DNA of 64,000 nt, from contig NC_063150.1 of assembly GCF_020921035.1 (NCBI RefSeq), positions 35,077,826 to 35,141,825 of the forward strand, read 5' to 3'. The stretch comes from Rhodamnia argentea. Its lineage: Eukaryota; Streptophyta; Magnoliopsida; Myrtales; Myrtaceae. Shown piece after piece: positions 11,455-24,269 of the stretch. The notes beneath the pieces were generated by a model that ran no database searches, had not been told where the DNA came from, and worked only from the letters and a program-made list of their open reading frames with translations. Each line of letters starts with the position of its first letter. Position 1 is the stretch's first letter. The translations under genes and the position numbers were made by a program.

Positions 11455-14400
11455 ATGGGGAAGAGAGCGAAGCGACCAGCGAGCCAGCGAGGCGACGCCC
11501 AGTCGTCTTCTCAGCAGCAGCAGCAATCCACCAAGACGACGACCGGCCGGGCGAACAAGCGCGTCAAGGCCGCGAAGCCGGAGGCCGAGCCCGAGTTCTT
11601 CGAGGATAAGCGCAACTTGGTAAATCCCCAACTCGCTGTTTTTTTTTTTGTTTTTTTTTCTGGGTTGCGCGCCTGTCGGGTGGCGTGTTTCGCGAGCGGG
11701 GGGGGAGTTTGATTTGATTCGCTCGGTGAAGGTTCCGGCCCGCGAGCATTGATGTTCGCCTCTGCCGTGTTTTTAGGGCTCGGGAATGGGGTCAAGCGTT
11801 CTTTTTTGTTTAAGCTCGGTAGGTGTAGGTTGCGGAATGCGTGCACTTGCGATGATGATATGCGAGTATTTGAGTTTAGAGTTCGTTATCGGAACGTGGG
11901 TTTTGGATTGTGGTGTTTGAAAATCACATTGAGGTTGGCAGTGTTGATCGTCCCATGCTCGAATTCGGGTGAACGTGACTGTTTTTGTCCTCCTCAAATT
12001 TTAGTCAAGGCTAACTATGTGCTTTTGTTTCTGTTCGTTGCGATATGACTTTGATTGTTAGGCGGATGTAGTTCTGGAATTTTGCTTCTCTCCCCGCTTA
12101 GTTAATTTGAGTATAGTTGGATTCTTGAGTGCAGCTTCTATCCCTTCTCAGTCAAGTTGGTCTTCATTTGAATGGATGAAATGTACATTAAAGAACATTT
12201 TGTGGGACTGATTTCAATGCATAGATATCTTCTGTATATGAGAAAGATTGTAGATTTCTACGGAAAAAAAAAGCGTTCTGGCTCCTAAAGTCATGCAGAG
12301 TTTCTTGTGTTGCTTTTCCAGATTTTGGGGTTTGGAGTGTTTGGGGCTGCGTTTTGTTTGGTGAGCTGAGTATATGTGGTTTTTGGCTATGGATGCATTG
12401 ACAAAGAATATGCAAGCGTTTGCTTTATATTTTGTAATGGGATCGCGGGTTTCGGATTTTAATGTTTGAAACAGTAAGGTCGTGTAGACTGCTTAGCATC
12501 TGACACTTGAAGTTGGTGAATTCTTCTGCTTTTCCTTCCCAAATGTGATTGATTTCCGTTTTAACTAAATATTATTTTAGATGGGCAAAAAATTGGAGTT
12601 GTTAAACGTAGCTTCTACACCTTGCCTAGTCAACTAGATGTTATTTTGAATGGGTGAAACCTCGACAAAGAAGGTTATTTAGGATTGATGTCCACAAGTG
12701 GACTACTTTTAGCGGGTGCCTTTCTTTCATATTCATGCATAGTTTCTTGTGGTCCTACTGAAAGTGTGTTGTCATGCATTGGTCCAAGGGCCTCTTTGAT
12801 AAGCCAAGTAAGTGCCGAAAATTAAAAGGTTCAACACTTAACTTGTTCGACAATCATAACAAACATTGGCCTATACGATATGTCGAAAAAATACATTTGA
12901 TGGGGTAAGCAACGACGGTGTTACTTAATTCATTAAGTAGAAAACGTTACTGATGGTAATTAGAATCTTGCCATTCATATTGTTAGAACCTACGAATGGT
13001 AACCACCATTCCATGTACGGCAAGGAATTATAATATTTCGTGATCAATTTTTCATTGTTGCCAAACAACTATTTATACTTATTTTCAGCACTTAAAATTG
13101 TTACTTAGGATTCTGTACTTGAACACTCAGCACTTACTCTTCAATTTTGTCAAATGAGCCCTAAGTTGAAGTTCTAAATTTGCTTTGCAGGAAGATTTGT
13201 GGAAAGCTGTCTTTCCTGTGGGAACAGAGGTTTGCAATGGAATGTATTTACTCTCTGGTTTTATCTGCATGGCATTTCTTTGTTGCTGACATGCGCTGAT
13301 ATTCTTGTGGCAGTGGGATCAGTTGGACACAGTCTACCAAATGAATTGGGATTTCTCTAATCTTGAAGTGAGATCAGCATTTTTTAGTGTTATGTTAAAA
13401 ATTTGGATTGGGAAAGAGACTGAAAATCCAATTTGTTGCCATTGCTTATATTATAAACATCTAATCTAATCGTGACTTCTGCAGAACGCTTTTGAGGAGG
13501 GTGGGAAGCTGTACGGCAACAAAGTTTATCTCTTTGGATGTACAGAACGTATGTGGTTCTTGGAGTCCCTTACTGATAACTGCATGTGCACATTCAAAAG
13601 GGAAACAGATGTTTTCCAACCTCAATTATAATTGTGTCCTGTTTTGCGTTCGAGCGTCCTCAGTTCACTGCTATGTTTCTCACTGTGTCCTGACAAACAG
13701 ATTTTTGTTACTGCAGCTCAGCTGGTCCATTATAAGGGCGACTCCAAGATTATGTATATCCCTGTTGTTGTGGCTGTAAGTTTTATACTTGATGACTATG
13801 TCATGAATATTGAACAAAATTAAGTCAAATAATGGCCAAATATATAATTTTTCTTTGGTTGTGGGTGGTTTTTAATTTTGCTATATATAACTCTATCCCT
13901 ATGGAAATTTATTAGAAGCTCACATCTGACAGATTTAGTTCTTTCAAACTCTGAAATTCAGGCTGTCCGACAAATTTCTCTCACCTTTAAACTATTGGAA
14001 AAATCAACTTGTATTTACCACTTTTCTAAAGTAGTGATGTGTCCTTTGTTTGCAGGTTGTATCTCCTTTTCCACCATCTGATAAAATTGGAATTAAGTCG
14101 GTTCAAAGGGAGTCTGAAGAAATAATTCCAATGAAGCAGATGAAAATGGATTGGGTCCCGTATATTCCTTTGGAGAATAGGTATTCTAATTGACTTTAGT
14201 CTGTCCATTTATTCTTGGGTTCTAATGTGTCATTTGCATTGCAGAGGCAGCCAAGTTGATAGGTTGAAATCTCAAATATTTATTCTGAGCTGCACGCAGC
14301 GAAGGTACGTAAACAAACCCCCCCCTCCCCCCCTCTCTCTCTCGTGCACATAGATCCTCCCATCCACAATCTCATGGAACAATCAAACAAAAGCGCAAAC

Positions 14401-17400
14401 CTGCAGAGTTCATGGTTTTCCTTGATTTTATCTATCATATAATATGCATCTTATATGTCATTTTGAGTCCTTGGTTACGTCATACAATTGCTCAGGTATC
14501 ATTATGTGTTCTTTTTTTAGTACATCATTATGTTAGTTGCAGACTATCTGCTTAGCTGTATTTTTTTTGAAGTTGATGCGTAGGTTCTTTTTGTAATTCT
14601 CTGGAGGTGTAGGTTGAAGATGCGTTGTTTTTTTCAACTTCCTTTTTCTTATTTCTATTGTTGTTATTTAATAATATAACCTTTGCTATGGGTATATCCT
14701 TTAATCTTGATGACAAGTTCGGTGCATTGATATTCTAGAATTTTTGTGGTGAAGTGGATCATTCTTACTTAAATGTTGACTAATTGATGTTGAAGGCAAT
14801 GTTATAGTTTGTCTATTGGCGATGCTGAGCTTTTGCTGATTATTTATGTATTTCTTCATTTGTGCATCCTGTATCTCTAATTGTGTTGTATTGGTAGTTG
14901 AGACATGAGATTTTATCATTGCGGTTCCTCAAATAATGTGTTTTGACTTATAGATTTCCTGAAAACCTTAAATATGTTCCAATAACATAAAAATGTGTCC
15001 TTTGCAGGGCTGCTTTGAAGCATTTGAAGATAGACCGGGTTAAGAAATATGAGTACTGCCTACCTTGTGAGTCACGGTTGCATTTAGTATTTTAGTTCTT
15101 CTGGTCTCTCCTCATTGGTCTATGGAAGATGATCATTGGTATACTAAGATGGAAGATCTTTTTCTGATATACGATTTTCTTCAATGGAATGATGGAACTA
15201 GAATCTCTCTTTTCTTCTGGGGTTTATATGGCATGGCAATGTGCTTTGCTGCTTGTGAATGCATCCTAGAATGTGGAACATAAGGGCAGAGGGAGTGGTT
15301 TTGTTTGTTTTTTGTTGTGAGAAGCAAAAACTGAGCTCTTCAAATCTAGGTTTACTGAACCAGCTAGGATACAATTATGGAAATCCTCGGCAAGATTCAT
15401 AAAGGGAAGATGATTGGATAAAAGAAAAGGGAAGATGAAATCATTTAGTTGTTGCTGACCGGTGATTGGTCAGTGACGTATGCCGGAGAGAGGCTGCAAA
15501 TGTGAAAATTGCAGACTTGTGTGGACGACCAATCTCGGCCCATAATTGTCCTGGAGTGGCTTCTAGGTCCTCGTTACTGACTTGGTTCTCAGATCAAGGT
15601 CATTCTGAGTGAGAGGGGGAGGAGTTGCAACTGGGCATCGCTGGTGACTTGCCAGGTCGATGCTGTGGCCTGCGACATCTGTTGATGTTAGCAATCGTCA
15701 ACCGGCAGCTGCAAGTCTCTCTGTCTCTCACCCCTCTCTTTTTGAAGGCATTCATTTTACTATAAAATATTCTTCTTGGATAGAGAATGCCTATCTTTAA
15801 CTTTCTTGGCCAGTCTTTTATATTGCTAATAGAGACTGTATCAGGCTTTATCCCATTTGATGTTGTTAGAAAGTCCTACTCAAAAGTTTAAGCTTCTAAA
15901 ACAGTTAGCGGTGGTCTCACAAAATCTCACATGGTATCACAGCAGGAGGTCCGGAGTTCGAATCTTTCCTAGCCCTTATTTGTCTCCCCAATTACGTATT
16001 TCCACGCTTGGTATTAGGCAAAAAGACCGGACTAAACGTGAGGTTAAGTATTAAACCACACCTTCCTCTAACAACTTAAGCTTTTAGAACAGTTGGCTGT
16101 GGTCCCACAAAATCTCACAGATGTCCATCTAGAAAATTAAATGGGGCTGACATATTTTTTGTACTGCTAGAGAGAGCTATATAAAAAATTATATCCGGAG
16201 CTATAGAATCTACTTAATGCATAACTTCAAGGTGTGCGGTTATCAGATGGGCACATATGCTAACTCTATTGAAGTTGTACAATAGTTCTCTTTCTGCATG
16301 TGTCAACCAATTTTCTTCATGTATAACTAAGCTTTAGGGTAATACCTCATGGTAACATCGCCCTTAATATAATTATATGTGCATTCCAAGTGGATTTGAC
16401 AATATATCCTTTATAATTCATTTTCTTCTCTTTTAGATTTTTATCAGCCATTCAAGGAGGATCAGTTTGAGCAGAGTACTGAGGTTACAATTATGTATCC
16501 AGTAGAACCACCGGTAAGCGATTCCCGGATAGCAGTAGTCTCTATGTGAAGCTACTGGCATCCGTTCATGTTAAATAGTAAATCATATCTGTGAAGTAAG
16601 TGATGTAGTTATTGTTAATGGATAAGTTTTCTGTAGCAAATCCTTGAAGACATTTTTCTTTTCTTTAGCTGTATGATATATGACTGCATATGTAGGTTAG
16701 GGTGATTGTGTTGGCTATTCTGCATGGTACAAATATATGTGACTGTTCTCCTGTTCCACCCTGCAGGTTGTTTGTGAATTTGACTGGGAGATCGATACAC
16801 TTGAGGTACAGATGTTAATCCTCCTTTATAGCCTTGACGATGCCACACCAGCTGACATTTGATAGTATAAAATAAGGCCGTGTTTTGATTGCTGTGAGAT
16901 TTGTCAGTTTTTGGGTCCTGCACAACCTTTTCTGGATGTTATATTCTCTATAAGTTTCGTAAAATTGCAACTATCATAATTAGAGTTTGTTAAACTAGGG
17001 CTTTATGGTAATTTTTTTTTTTCGGTCGAAGAAAGGTAACTTTGTATGGCAAACTTTTGAAACCCTAATGAAAGATGCTCATAATTGGAACTTCTCTTGG
17101 TCAGGTGCTCCTCCAAACCTTCCAAGTTTACTGATTGTTGACATATCATTGCTGTGTAATGAGTTAGATACTTGGCATTTTAAAGCATACACCCTTGGGA
17201 TTATGTTTATGGCAGCATATTCATTTAACTAGATAGAAAGGAAGGTAAAATGTTTGCTCAGCTTGGAAAACATAAGTTCCATAGAGAATCTGTCTCGTGA
17301 CAAATTGAACCTTATGACAGGATCTCTAACTCATTAAGAACAACGAAGAGATGTTATTGCAGTTTTTTGTAAACCTTCTCTCTTTCTTTAAAACAACTAT

Positions 17401-18854
17401 CAGGAAAAAAATTTCCTAGCAACTAAATCTATCTGTGCTTTTCATTTCCTTAGAACCTGTAATTTTTGTGATGATCTCCTTCTGGCAGCTAAGCACGGGA
17501 GAACCTATATTTGATTTGTTCAAACATTGTTTTCAGGAATTTACTGATGATCTCATCAAAGGGGGGGATCTGACCGAAGATCAAAAGGATGATTTCAAGG
17601 TATGATGTTGTATCTATGCAGATTGTGACGTGAGCATGACGTGGTATGATGTTGTATCTATGCGCATGACATGGGCTGGGCTCGCGACTTTTAGCATCTG
17701 CAGATTGTGATTTAGTTCTTTTTCAGGAGCATGTGAAGAAGACAGTTAGAGAGGCAAAGAAAGCTAATAGAGAGGTATCTCATAAAATATGCTAAATTGA
17801 CGTGTATGCAAGAGCTTCTGTTATTTATTAAGGAAACTTGCTATGTTTATTGTAGGCAAGGGAAGCTCGCAGAAAGGCCCTTGAAGAAATGAGTGAGGAA
17901 ACTAAGTCCGCATTCCAATCTATGAAGTTCTATAAATTTTATCCTGTGCAAACACCAGATACCCCGGATATATCAAAATCTAAGGTACAACTCCTCCACA
18001 TTTTATATTAAGCATTGGCGAAGCCTGAGAACCAGCCACTCGTGTAACATTTGCGTCTATTCTTTCAATTGAAATTCTGTTTTCTGATGACCATGCCTCA
18101 GATCCTTAAGTTCATACTTGTTGAGATCAACCCCAGTGATTCAGTATGTGAGAAGGGAAATGGGCTTCTTACTTCAATTTAAGGAGTGGACTTTATAGCT
18201 TCATTATGAGACTAAAATTGAAGTGTGAATCTGAATTTGTGATCTAGTCCTGTAGTAAGCTTAGACATCAAATTTTTGCTTGTTGAATGCTTCAAGACCT
18301 TCTTACTATCCACTTGCCAATGAATTTAGTGAGAGTAGAGTTCCTAAGAAAGTTGGAAACTTGGAATACTGTATCAAATATCGGGTTCCGCAAGGCCCTG
18401 ATAAAGATGGCTTAGTTTTGTGAATTCACCAGTATGGACTTTATAGGATCATATCAGTGCATCATTCTTTGCTATGGGAAGATTTCACGCTATTTAAACT
18501 TAAAAATCTGCCACCACATAGCCGAGAAAATATTCCTCAGGTCCCAGCATAGAATTTCACTTCGATTTTCTTATAAGATTGGGACTGAAGAAAATTATCC
18601 AGATTCTTACTGTCTGATTTGCTTTGCTGGTAAATGCATAAATAACGATCCCAGCCCAATCAGTTTGACATTTAGAGCGTCAAGTACCTTTTGATTTGAA
18701 TTAGCTTTAGATTTTTAAGGGTATTATGCTTGAAGCCATGTGCTATTCGAGCAGTTTGAGTTCATGGCGGCGATTAAGAGTTCCCCTATTTTTGTGATCC
18801 TCGCAGGTTCCTTTCATAAACAGATACTATGGAAAAGCGCATGAAGTTCTCTGA
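11455..18854 (+). CDS. HIT4: HEAT INTOLERANT 4-like nuclear protein, 14 exons
   Basis: Known: Arabidopsis HIT4 is a nuclear protein needed for heat-induced chromocentre decondensation and release of heterochromatic silencing. It is plant-specific and has no known catalytic domain. Coding exons: 11455-11619, 13191-13229, 13314-13367, 13485-13548, 13717-13775, 14056-14180, 14245-14304, 15008-15066, 16437-16513, 16767-16805, 17537-17599, 17727-17774, 17856-17984 and 18807-18854. They total 1029 nt in one phase (342 aa + stop), all GT-AG. Seen: a basic, Gln-rich N-terminus with a likely nuclear signal (KRVKAAK, about aa 36-42), then the conserved core (EDLWKAVFPVGTEWDQLD, LYGNKVYLFGCTEPQLV, SPFPPSDKIGI, EEIIPMKQMKMDWVPYIP, YFYQPFKEDQFEQSTEV, PPVVCEFDWEID). 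A charged helical or coiled-coil stretch follows (about aa 268-305), then the terminal FINRYYGKAHEVL. Introns 1 and 8 contain transposon-like insertions. The orthologue call is from memory of the family, not a search. Confidence 0.88.
12787..13162. mobile_element. hAT-like MITE relic in HIT4 intron 1
   Basis: The left end AGGGCCTCTTTGATAAG, then AGTAAGTGCCG, and the right end (reverse complement AGGGCTCATTTGACAAAA, then AGTAAGTGCTG) form imperfect inverted termini around about 375 bp of non-coding DNA. No clear target duplication remains. The element ends 28 bp before exon 2. Confidence 0.5.
15864..16120. mobile_element. TRIM/SINE-like repeat in HIT4 intron 8
   Basis: It starts TGTTAGAAAGTCC, the reverse complement of the GGACTTTCTAACA terminus found repeatedly at 35.0-35.8 kb. 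A block (AAGTTTAAGCTTCTAAAACA ... GTGGTCTCACAAAATCTCAC) recurs about 190 bp later (from about 16075). Between them are TGGTATCACAGCAGGAGG and GGAGTTCGAATCT. The first resembles the tRNA-Met primer-binding site of LTR elements, the second a tRNA-type B box. It is a relic of a terminal-repeat retrotransposon in miniature, or a SINE. Confidence 0.5.
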
Positions 18855-20517
18855 TGCTGTCTATCTGCAAAAGTGGGGATCTGGCCTGGAGACTTTCTGC
18901 ATCTCAGTTTGCTGCTTAGCAGTAAAATAGCGAGTTGCTCGATAATTCTCATGCACCAGTTGAGGTGGCAGCGCCTTGTGCACTACTCTTTTTGATCAGC
19001 AGAGTAGTTGTCTGATGGTGGGACGAGATTGTATTTCTTAGTTGCCATTAGATCTTCATTTATTTACATTTTTTTTTTGGCAGAAATCTTTAGTTTCTCT
19101 TAGTTCCCAGAGGAGTAGCTTGTAACATGTATCTCTGAGGCCTATGTACTTCTGAAGAACAGGGAGCTTTAGGAAATTCAAATCTTTCATTTTGGTGTTC
19201 TTCCTCTCTTCTCTAAGATCCTTTGGATCTTTCATTGACAATAGATCATTCATTTTCAATACTGCAACCGGTGAAAACACCGAGATTATTTCGTTTTGCT
19301 AAAGAGAAATCATTAGGAATTTTATCTAAGCAATTTCATCTGTGCTTTAGTTACATGCCAACCTGCGGTGACCTCCAATGAATTAGCGAGCTGGGTCTGT
19401 ATTGCAGAGAAATATGTCATAACACATGCATTTGGGTGTTCTCGCAAGTTTTAAGTTGCTGTGGAAGTCGGCTGATGTTGTTCAACAAATTTGGGAGAAA
19501 AAAAAAGCTTTCCTCTCTTGAAAAGTGATGACTGGATAAAGAGCAAGAAAAATGCTCAGGAAAGATTGTTGGCAGCCGTTGGACCATACATAAATAGATC
19601 CAAAGGTTTTTGGAAAACTTTAGGTGTGCAGTATGTTAAGAGGCATTTGGGTAGAAGGTGGTACAATGGTGGATTGACAGATGATAGAATCCCCTCTATG
19701 TGATCTTAGAGATGGTCTAAGGATTATCTCAAGTACCTTTATCGAAAAGCTGTAAAATAACATTTTTAAGAGCATCAAGCATGCCCTGCTTACCTACCTC
19801 ACCCGGAATTGAAAACTTTCATGTCCAGTATTTTTTTGTCATAATGTGGAGTCATCAGAACCATTCCAACATGGGTTTTGTTTAAATAGTTCATTTTCCA
19901 GTTTATTCTCAAAGAAATGGAATGCTTTGGAATTCTGCTCCTTGGCGTTTCAAATTAATGTAGATTCCGTTCGCGGCAAGGGGCTATCGAACAGTGCATT
20001 TGCTGCCATGCTTAGGCCTTAGACTGAAAGCAAGATTATTAGCAGTTCTGGTTACTTCTCAATGTAAATCCACCATCTCTATATCCATTCTGCTATGCAG
20101 CACATCAGCGGCCCCTGTGAGATGATTCAAGTCACTGCACTTCTCATCATTTTTACTTTATTCACCAAATAGTCCAAATAAGACAAAAGGGAATTGCAAA
20201 TCAAATCTCTGAAAGAATAAGAAGAGATTGCATCATTGCACCACTCACAGTTGAAAGGATTACACCTCGTCACAGTAATAATACAGACCAAGACACAAGA
20301 TCTCTAAGCTTTATCCTATGATACAACCCTCGACAGTCCCACTTTTCTTTTATGGCCTTTCTGTCACTCCTAAATAAAATACAAGTTAGCAGAAAGGCCT
20401 TTCTTTTATGGCCTTTCTGACAATTACAAAAAGTCTCAATCCAAACCCTACCTAATGAGCCCCATAATAAATATGATTACCCTTCTCGAACTTCTCTACA
20501 CCCTCCAATTGCTTCTG
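18855..20517. other. Intergenic between convergent HIT4-like and CPR5 genes
   Basis: Contains both 3' UTRs. Near 20342-20432 the phrase TTCTTTTATGGCCTTTCTG occurs twice, with CAGAAAGGCC inverted between, so the CPR5 transcript tail can form a small hairpin. An open stretch at 19500-19700 codes for a basic peptide (with DDWIKSKKNAQERLL and YVKRHLGRRWYNGG) that I do not recognise. It lacks a normal gene context and may be a decayed fragment. Confidence 0.4.
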
Positions 20518-23500
20518 CTAGCTCCAGTCACTATCGCTATTATCAGACAAACGGTTCACCATGAGCTGCGAGAAATGATCCTTCCATTCGACTGGACTCG
20601 CAAACGGAATAAGACCACAGAACAAAGGCAGAAAGATTAAAACAGCAGCATAGAATAAAACCCGCCGAATCCAGTATGGAACTATCACCGCATCCCTCCT
20701 CATCCCTTGGGACGTGGGAACGGGCCCATGGAGAATGACAAACAATCCTGATGTCCATATATTTGACAAGAAATGCAGGAAGCAAAGAGACTCCCAGAAG
20801 ATGAGCCAATGATATCCGCTTCCTCCCAAAGTGTCGACACAGAGCTTTCCTGCGAATCCACAAGCCACTCCTAACAGCAAAAGCAGAAAAGTGACCGGCA
20901 TCGTTTGGTTTGAAGTTGCGGAGCGCTGAAGGAGCAAATAAGCGATGGTGAGGATCATCAGGACACCGAACAGCATCCGGCTCAGAACTTGGACCTGACA
21001 TCTGAGCATTTGAATTCCCGAATTAAAAGACACCACAGGCTCCGGGATCCACCAAGACCTGGATTGCTGAGGAGAGAGAAGTGGACATCATCAGGAAACC
21101 TTTGGAGGACAGGATAGTCCCTATTATCAAAATCACTATTCAAAAAACCAAAGCAAAAGAAGAATGAAACTCCTATGTCCTTCCTGACAGTCATATCAGC
21201 TACATAGAAAGACAAACGAATTTTAGACCACTGAATATTTTACACTAACCCTCTCATTTTCAGATGAAACACAATGACACATCCTACCTATTTCACCAAT
21301 AACCACAAGAACTCCCCAATTCTACCACCTTGTTAGAAACCGTTGGACAAAAAAATGATTATGAAACATTCAAATCACTACAATTTAATTAAAAAGAGAT
21401 TGTTGTACCAAAGAGTGCAACGATTTTGGACTTGGAGATCACTTTAAAGGTTCATTTAGACATATGATACAGTCACTTATTGCAAACGAAGAACTGTCCA
21501 GCCAAATCACTACCATACAAGAATAAAGTATCCATTGCCTCAATGAACTTCCCCTATGGTCTGGATCATCACATCAAGATGTGTATGCTATACATTCAAG
21601 AATGAGATGCAACAAATAAACAGAAGAAAAAGCTCTTGCCTGGGTTGAAGGTGAACAGGATTCGGTAGCTTCAGCAACTCTTTGGTAGGAAAAGACATAA
21701 GCTCCATATAAGAGTGAAAGTGACATTATAATCAAACCAGCAACAAGACAATCTATGCACTTTTTAAGTAGCTCCGAATGTCTTGCGTCTTCTAATTCAT
21801 TCTTGAACTTTTCCGCCTTGAAGGACGCTTTTGATATGCCCATGGCCAACTTTGATCTCTCTAGATGATTCGCATCATAAGTGAGAGAGAGCTGCGCTTC
21901 TTTTAGCGTCATCTTTTTCACAGCAAGACCAAGTTCCAATTCTTTAAGGTCATTAGATCGAGTCTGTTCCAGGACGGATTTCTCGAAGGTACTTCTTATG
22001 GGCTGGCTGATAAGAGGTCCAGATCTGCTACGAGAAATACAAGCAAGTTGATTTTCCTCTCTTTGTCGGCTAATCTGGCAATTCATAGAATCTCCTTGAA
22101 AATGTTGTTGTGCCCCCTCTAACATGTTTAGATGATTGGGACCATTAGAATGGCACAAAACCTGTTCTGTTCTGCACTCTTTCAAAGAGCTTGAACAACT
22201 TCCTCCGTCCATAGACTCCCGTGGACTCATGTTGGATGTTGTAACTGTAACATCTTGCTGGTCCAACTGATACACTTCCTCTTGTGATGAGGATTCACCA
22301 ATCAACCTAAGAGTCCGTAAAGCGATCCCGAAAGACATCTCAAAGATGCTCGCAAGACGGGCAAATTTGTTGCCAAATTCCTGTTCCCACATCAATAAAG
22401 CAGAATGCACAAACTTTAGTAACATGGAATCATTTGGGATTGGCCAGAACTAAACGAGGCAACTCAACTTGTGAGCCAGATCCAACTGATGAGACAGCAG
22501 CTTAAAGCTTGCTTACATTGGATAACGATTCTCTGACAGCAGAAGTACAAATCTGCAAATGCCACAACTCTCGTAGATTAACCAACCGGTATAATAATCT
22601 TTAATAAGTCTAATAAACATGTTAGGGTAAAGGGCGCATACGCGGAGCAAAGAAACTGTGATGCATGTTTCCAGGTTATTCAGTGAATGGAATCGATGAG
22701 TATTGTGATTTGTTTCCCGGAATATTTGAAAATCATCCGTATTATCATACTTCAATCAATTTACTTTGCAAAGACGGGCACATCAAATGCATATCATAGT
22801 CTATGAATGCTTGGCCGCTCATGACAGACAATCAAAGGCAAAGCAAAACAAGCCTACCCTATGACCCAAATTATGAGGGAAAGAAGAAGAATACCTGTGA
22901 GAGATGATCGACAGACATCTTTTCTCGTGTAGTATATTCCCTTTCCAGGACCTACAGTAATGGTCCGTAAAGTAGAAAGGTCAGCAGACCAGAATTATTC
23001 AACAAGGGAACATCATATACTCAAAACTTTTGCATATTAATTCAAACGAATATATTAAACCCCTCTAATCTTAATGTATGATTCTCCCGATCAAGGGTAT
23101 GTCTACCTATTCTACCATGCATTTAATTCAGTTGACTAAGGCAAGGCCACATTGGATTTCCTCTACCATGAGAAAAGCATTAGAAGCTTATTCTTGTGAA
23201 AGTTCGCAACTTTAAGGATGATGGAGACATATCATTCAGCATTCTCGCTTATAATTCCATCAAGCAAACTCAACTTGATAATATTTACTTTGTTCAATGC
23301 ACCAAAATGCAAAAGTAACGGACTTTACGACGTTTGATATTGTAAATGATCTCCAGCACAGACAGTTTCTCAAATTTCTCACCTCAAACTTCGAAAAGAA
23401 CTAATGACAGTTCAGAACTAAAACAATAAACGATCTTTCACAATGTCTTCCCCGATGAACTACATACACGAAGAATTGAGAGCAGAATAATTAGCTGTAC

Positions 23501-24091
23501 CTATTAGACCATCTTACTACCGACAGAAAATCCAATAATTCATTCTCCAGTACACCAAAAATAACACCACACATCGGAAATCACCGTATCAATCAAAACC
23601 CAATAGCACAAAAAAAAAGAACTTTTTGGTCCATCCCTTAGAGAGATGCCAAAATTAGAGTAAATTCCACAATCTTTTGTAACTTTGACAAAAAGATCAT
23701 AACTTTATCCAACCTGAGCAACAACAGCAGCAAAAGACACTCCAAGAGAAAGCGCGATGGCCTCCAAACCCGCGGACTGCGCCGTGCCGAGCATAACCCG
23801 AGGGCCTCGGCGTCTGCACGGAGCGCGAGGGCCCCTCTCGGCAGGACGCCGAAGAGGACGAGCTGAAGACGACGACGCTGCATCCGAGGAGACACCCTTA
23901 AGTTTCTTCCTTTTCTTGATCTTGGTCTTCTCCCCGACGGGCTTTGAGGATGGGGAGGGAGTTTCGGCCGGCGGACGCGCACGGTCAGGGATAGAAGAAT
24001 TGAGGGCGTCGATGGGTTCCTGGGTGGAGATGGGCGGAGAGAGAGTAGGTGTAGTTTCGGCCGCAGGCGGTGGTGCAGGGACAGCGTCCAT
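20518..24091 (-). CDS. CPR5: CPR5 transmembrane nucleoporin, 4 exons
   Basis: Known: CPR5 is a plant nuclear-membrane protein, a transmembrane nucleoporin, that restrains immunity, cell death and senescence and affects trichome growth. Exons (minus strand, 5' to 3'): 24091-23714, 22951-22895, 22413-21640 and 21066-20518, giving 1758 nt and 585 aa (Arabidopsis about 564). Seen: a Pro/Ser-rich start, a bipartite-type basic signal EKTKIKKRKKLK (about aa 54-65), then EAIALSLGVSFAAVVAQVLE. Next is a helical middle with NDLKELELGLAVKKMTLKEA and HLERSKLAMGISKASFKAEK. Five hydrophobic segments close the protein, including LVAGLIIMSLSLLYGAYVF, MPVTFLLLLLGVACGFAGK and LFYAAVLIFLPLFCGLIPFA, with the family signature CVDTLGGSGYHWL. 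Intron 3 has a GC donor (CAG|GCAAGAG at 21639-21638). The exon 3 acceptor is ambiguous: using 22449 would add 12 residues. The leader is a GAA/GA microsatellite. Confidence 0.93.
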
Positions 24092-24106
24092 TGATGATCG
24101 AAGAAG

Positions 24107-24113
24107 AAGAAGA

Positions 24114-24146
<33 letters not shown>
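24107..24146. repeat. GAA/GA microsatellite in the CPR5 leader
   Basis: Runs of GAAGAAGAA followed by about 12 GA units lie just upstream of the CPR5 ATG (on the transcript, CT repeats then CTT repeats). Pyrimidine-rich leaders of this kind are common near plant transcription starts. Confidence 0.85.
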
Positions 24147-24147
<1 letters not shown>

Positions 24148-24269
24148 AGATGATGAGTGAATTGGTGATTTTGATGCCCTTTGCTTTTTGTGGTTTTCCA
24201 TATTTTTCTTTCCAATTTGGTACTCTCTTTACCGTAGCAACTTGCAAACGAAGGATCCGACCAACCTAA

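Noticed and set aside
11326-11846. Minus-strand frames opposite HIT4 exon 1
   Set aside because: Antisense of GC-rich coding and leader DNA without domain or start context.
15930-15990. Possible tRNA gene (GGAGTTCGAATC)
   Set aside because: Only a B-box-like and a primer-site-like motif are present; no cloverleaf can be formed. Treated as part of a retroelement relic.
23638-24269. Long open frames over CPR5 exon 1 on other frames and the other strand
   Set aside because: They arise from GC-rich coding DNA and the GA/GAA repeat; the homologous CPR5 frame explains the region.
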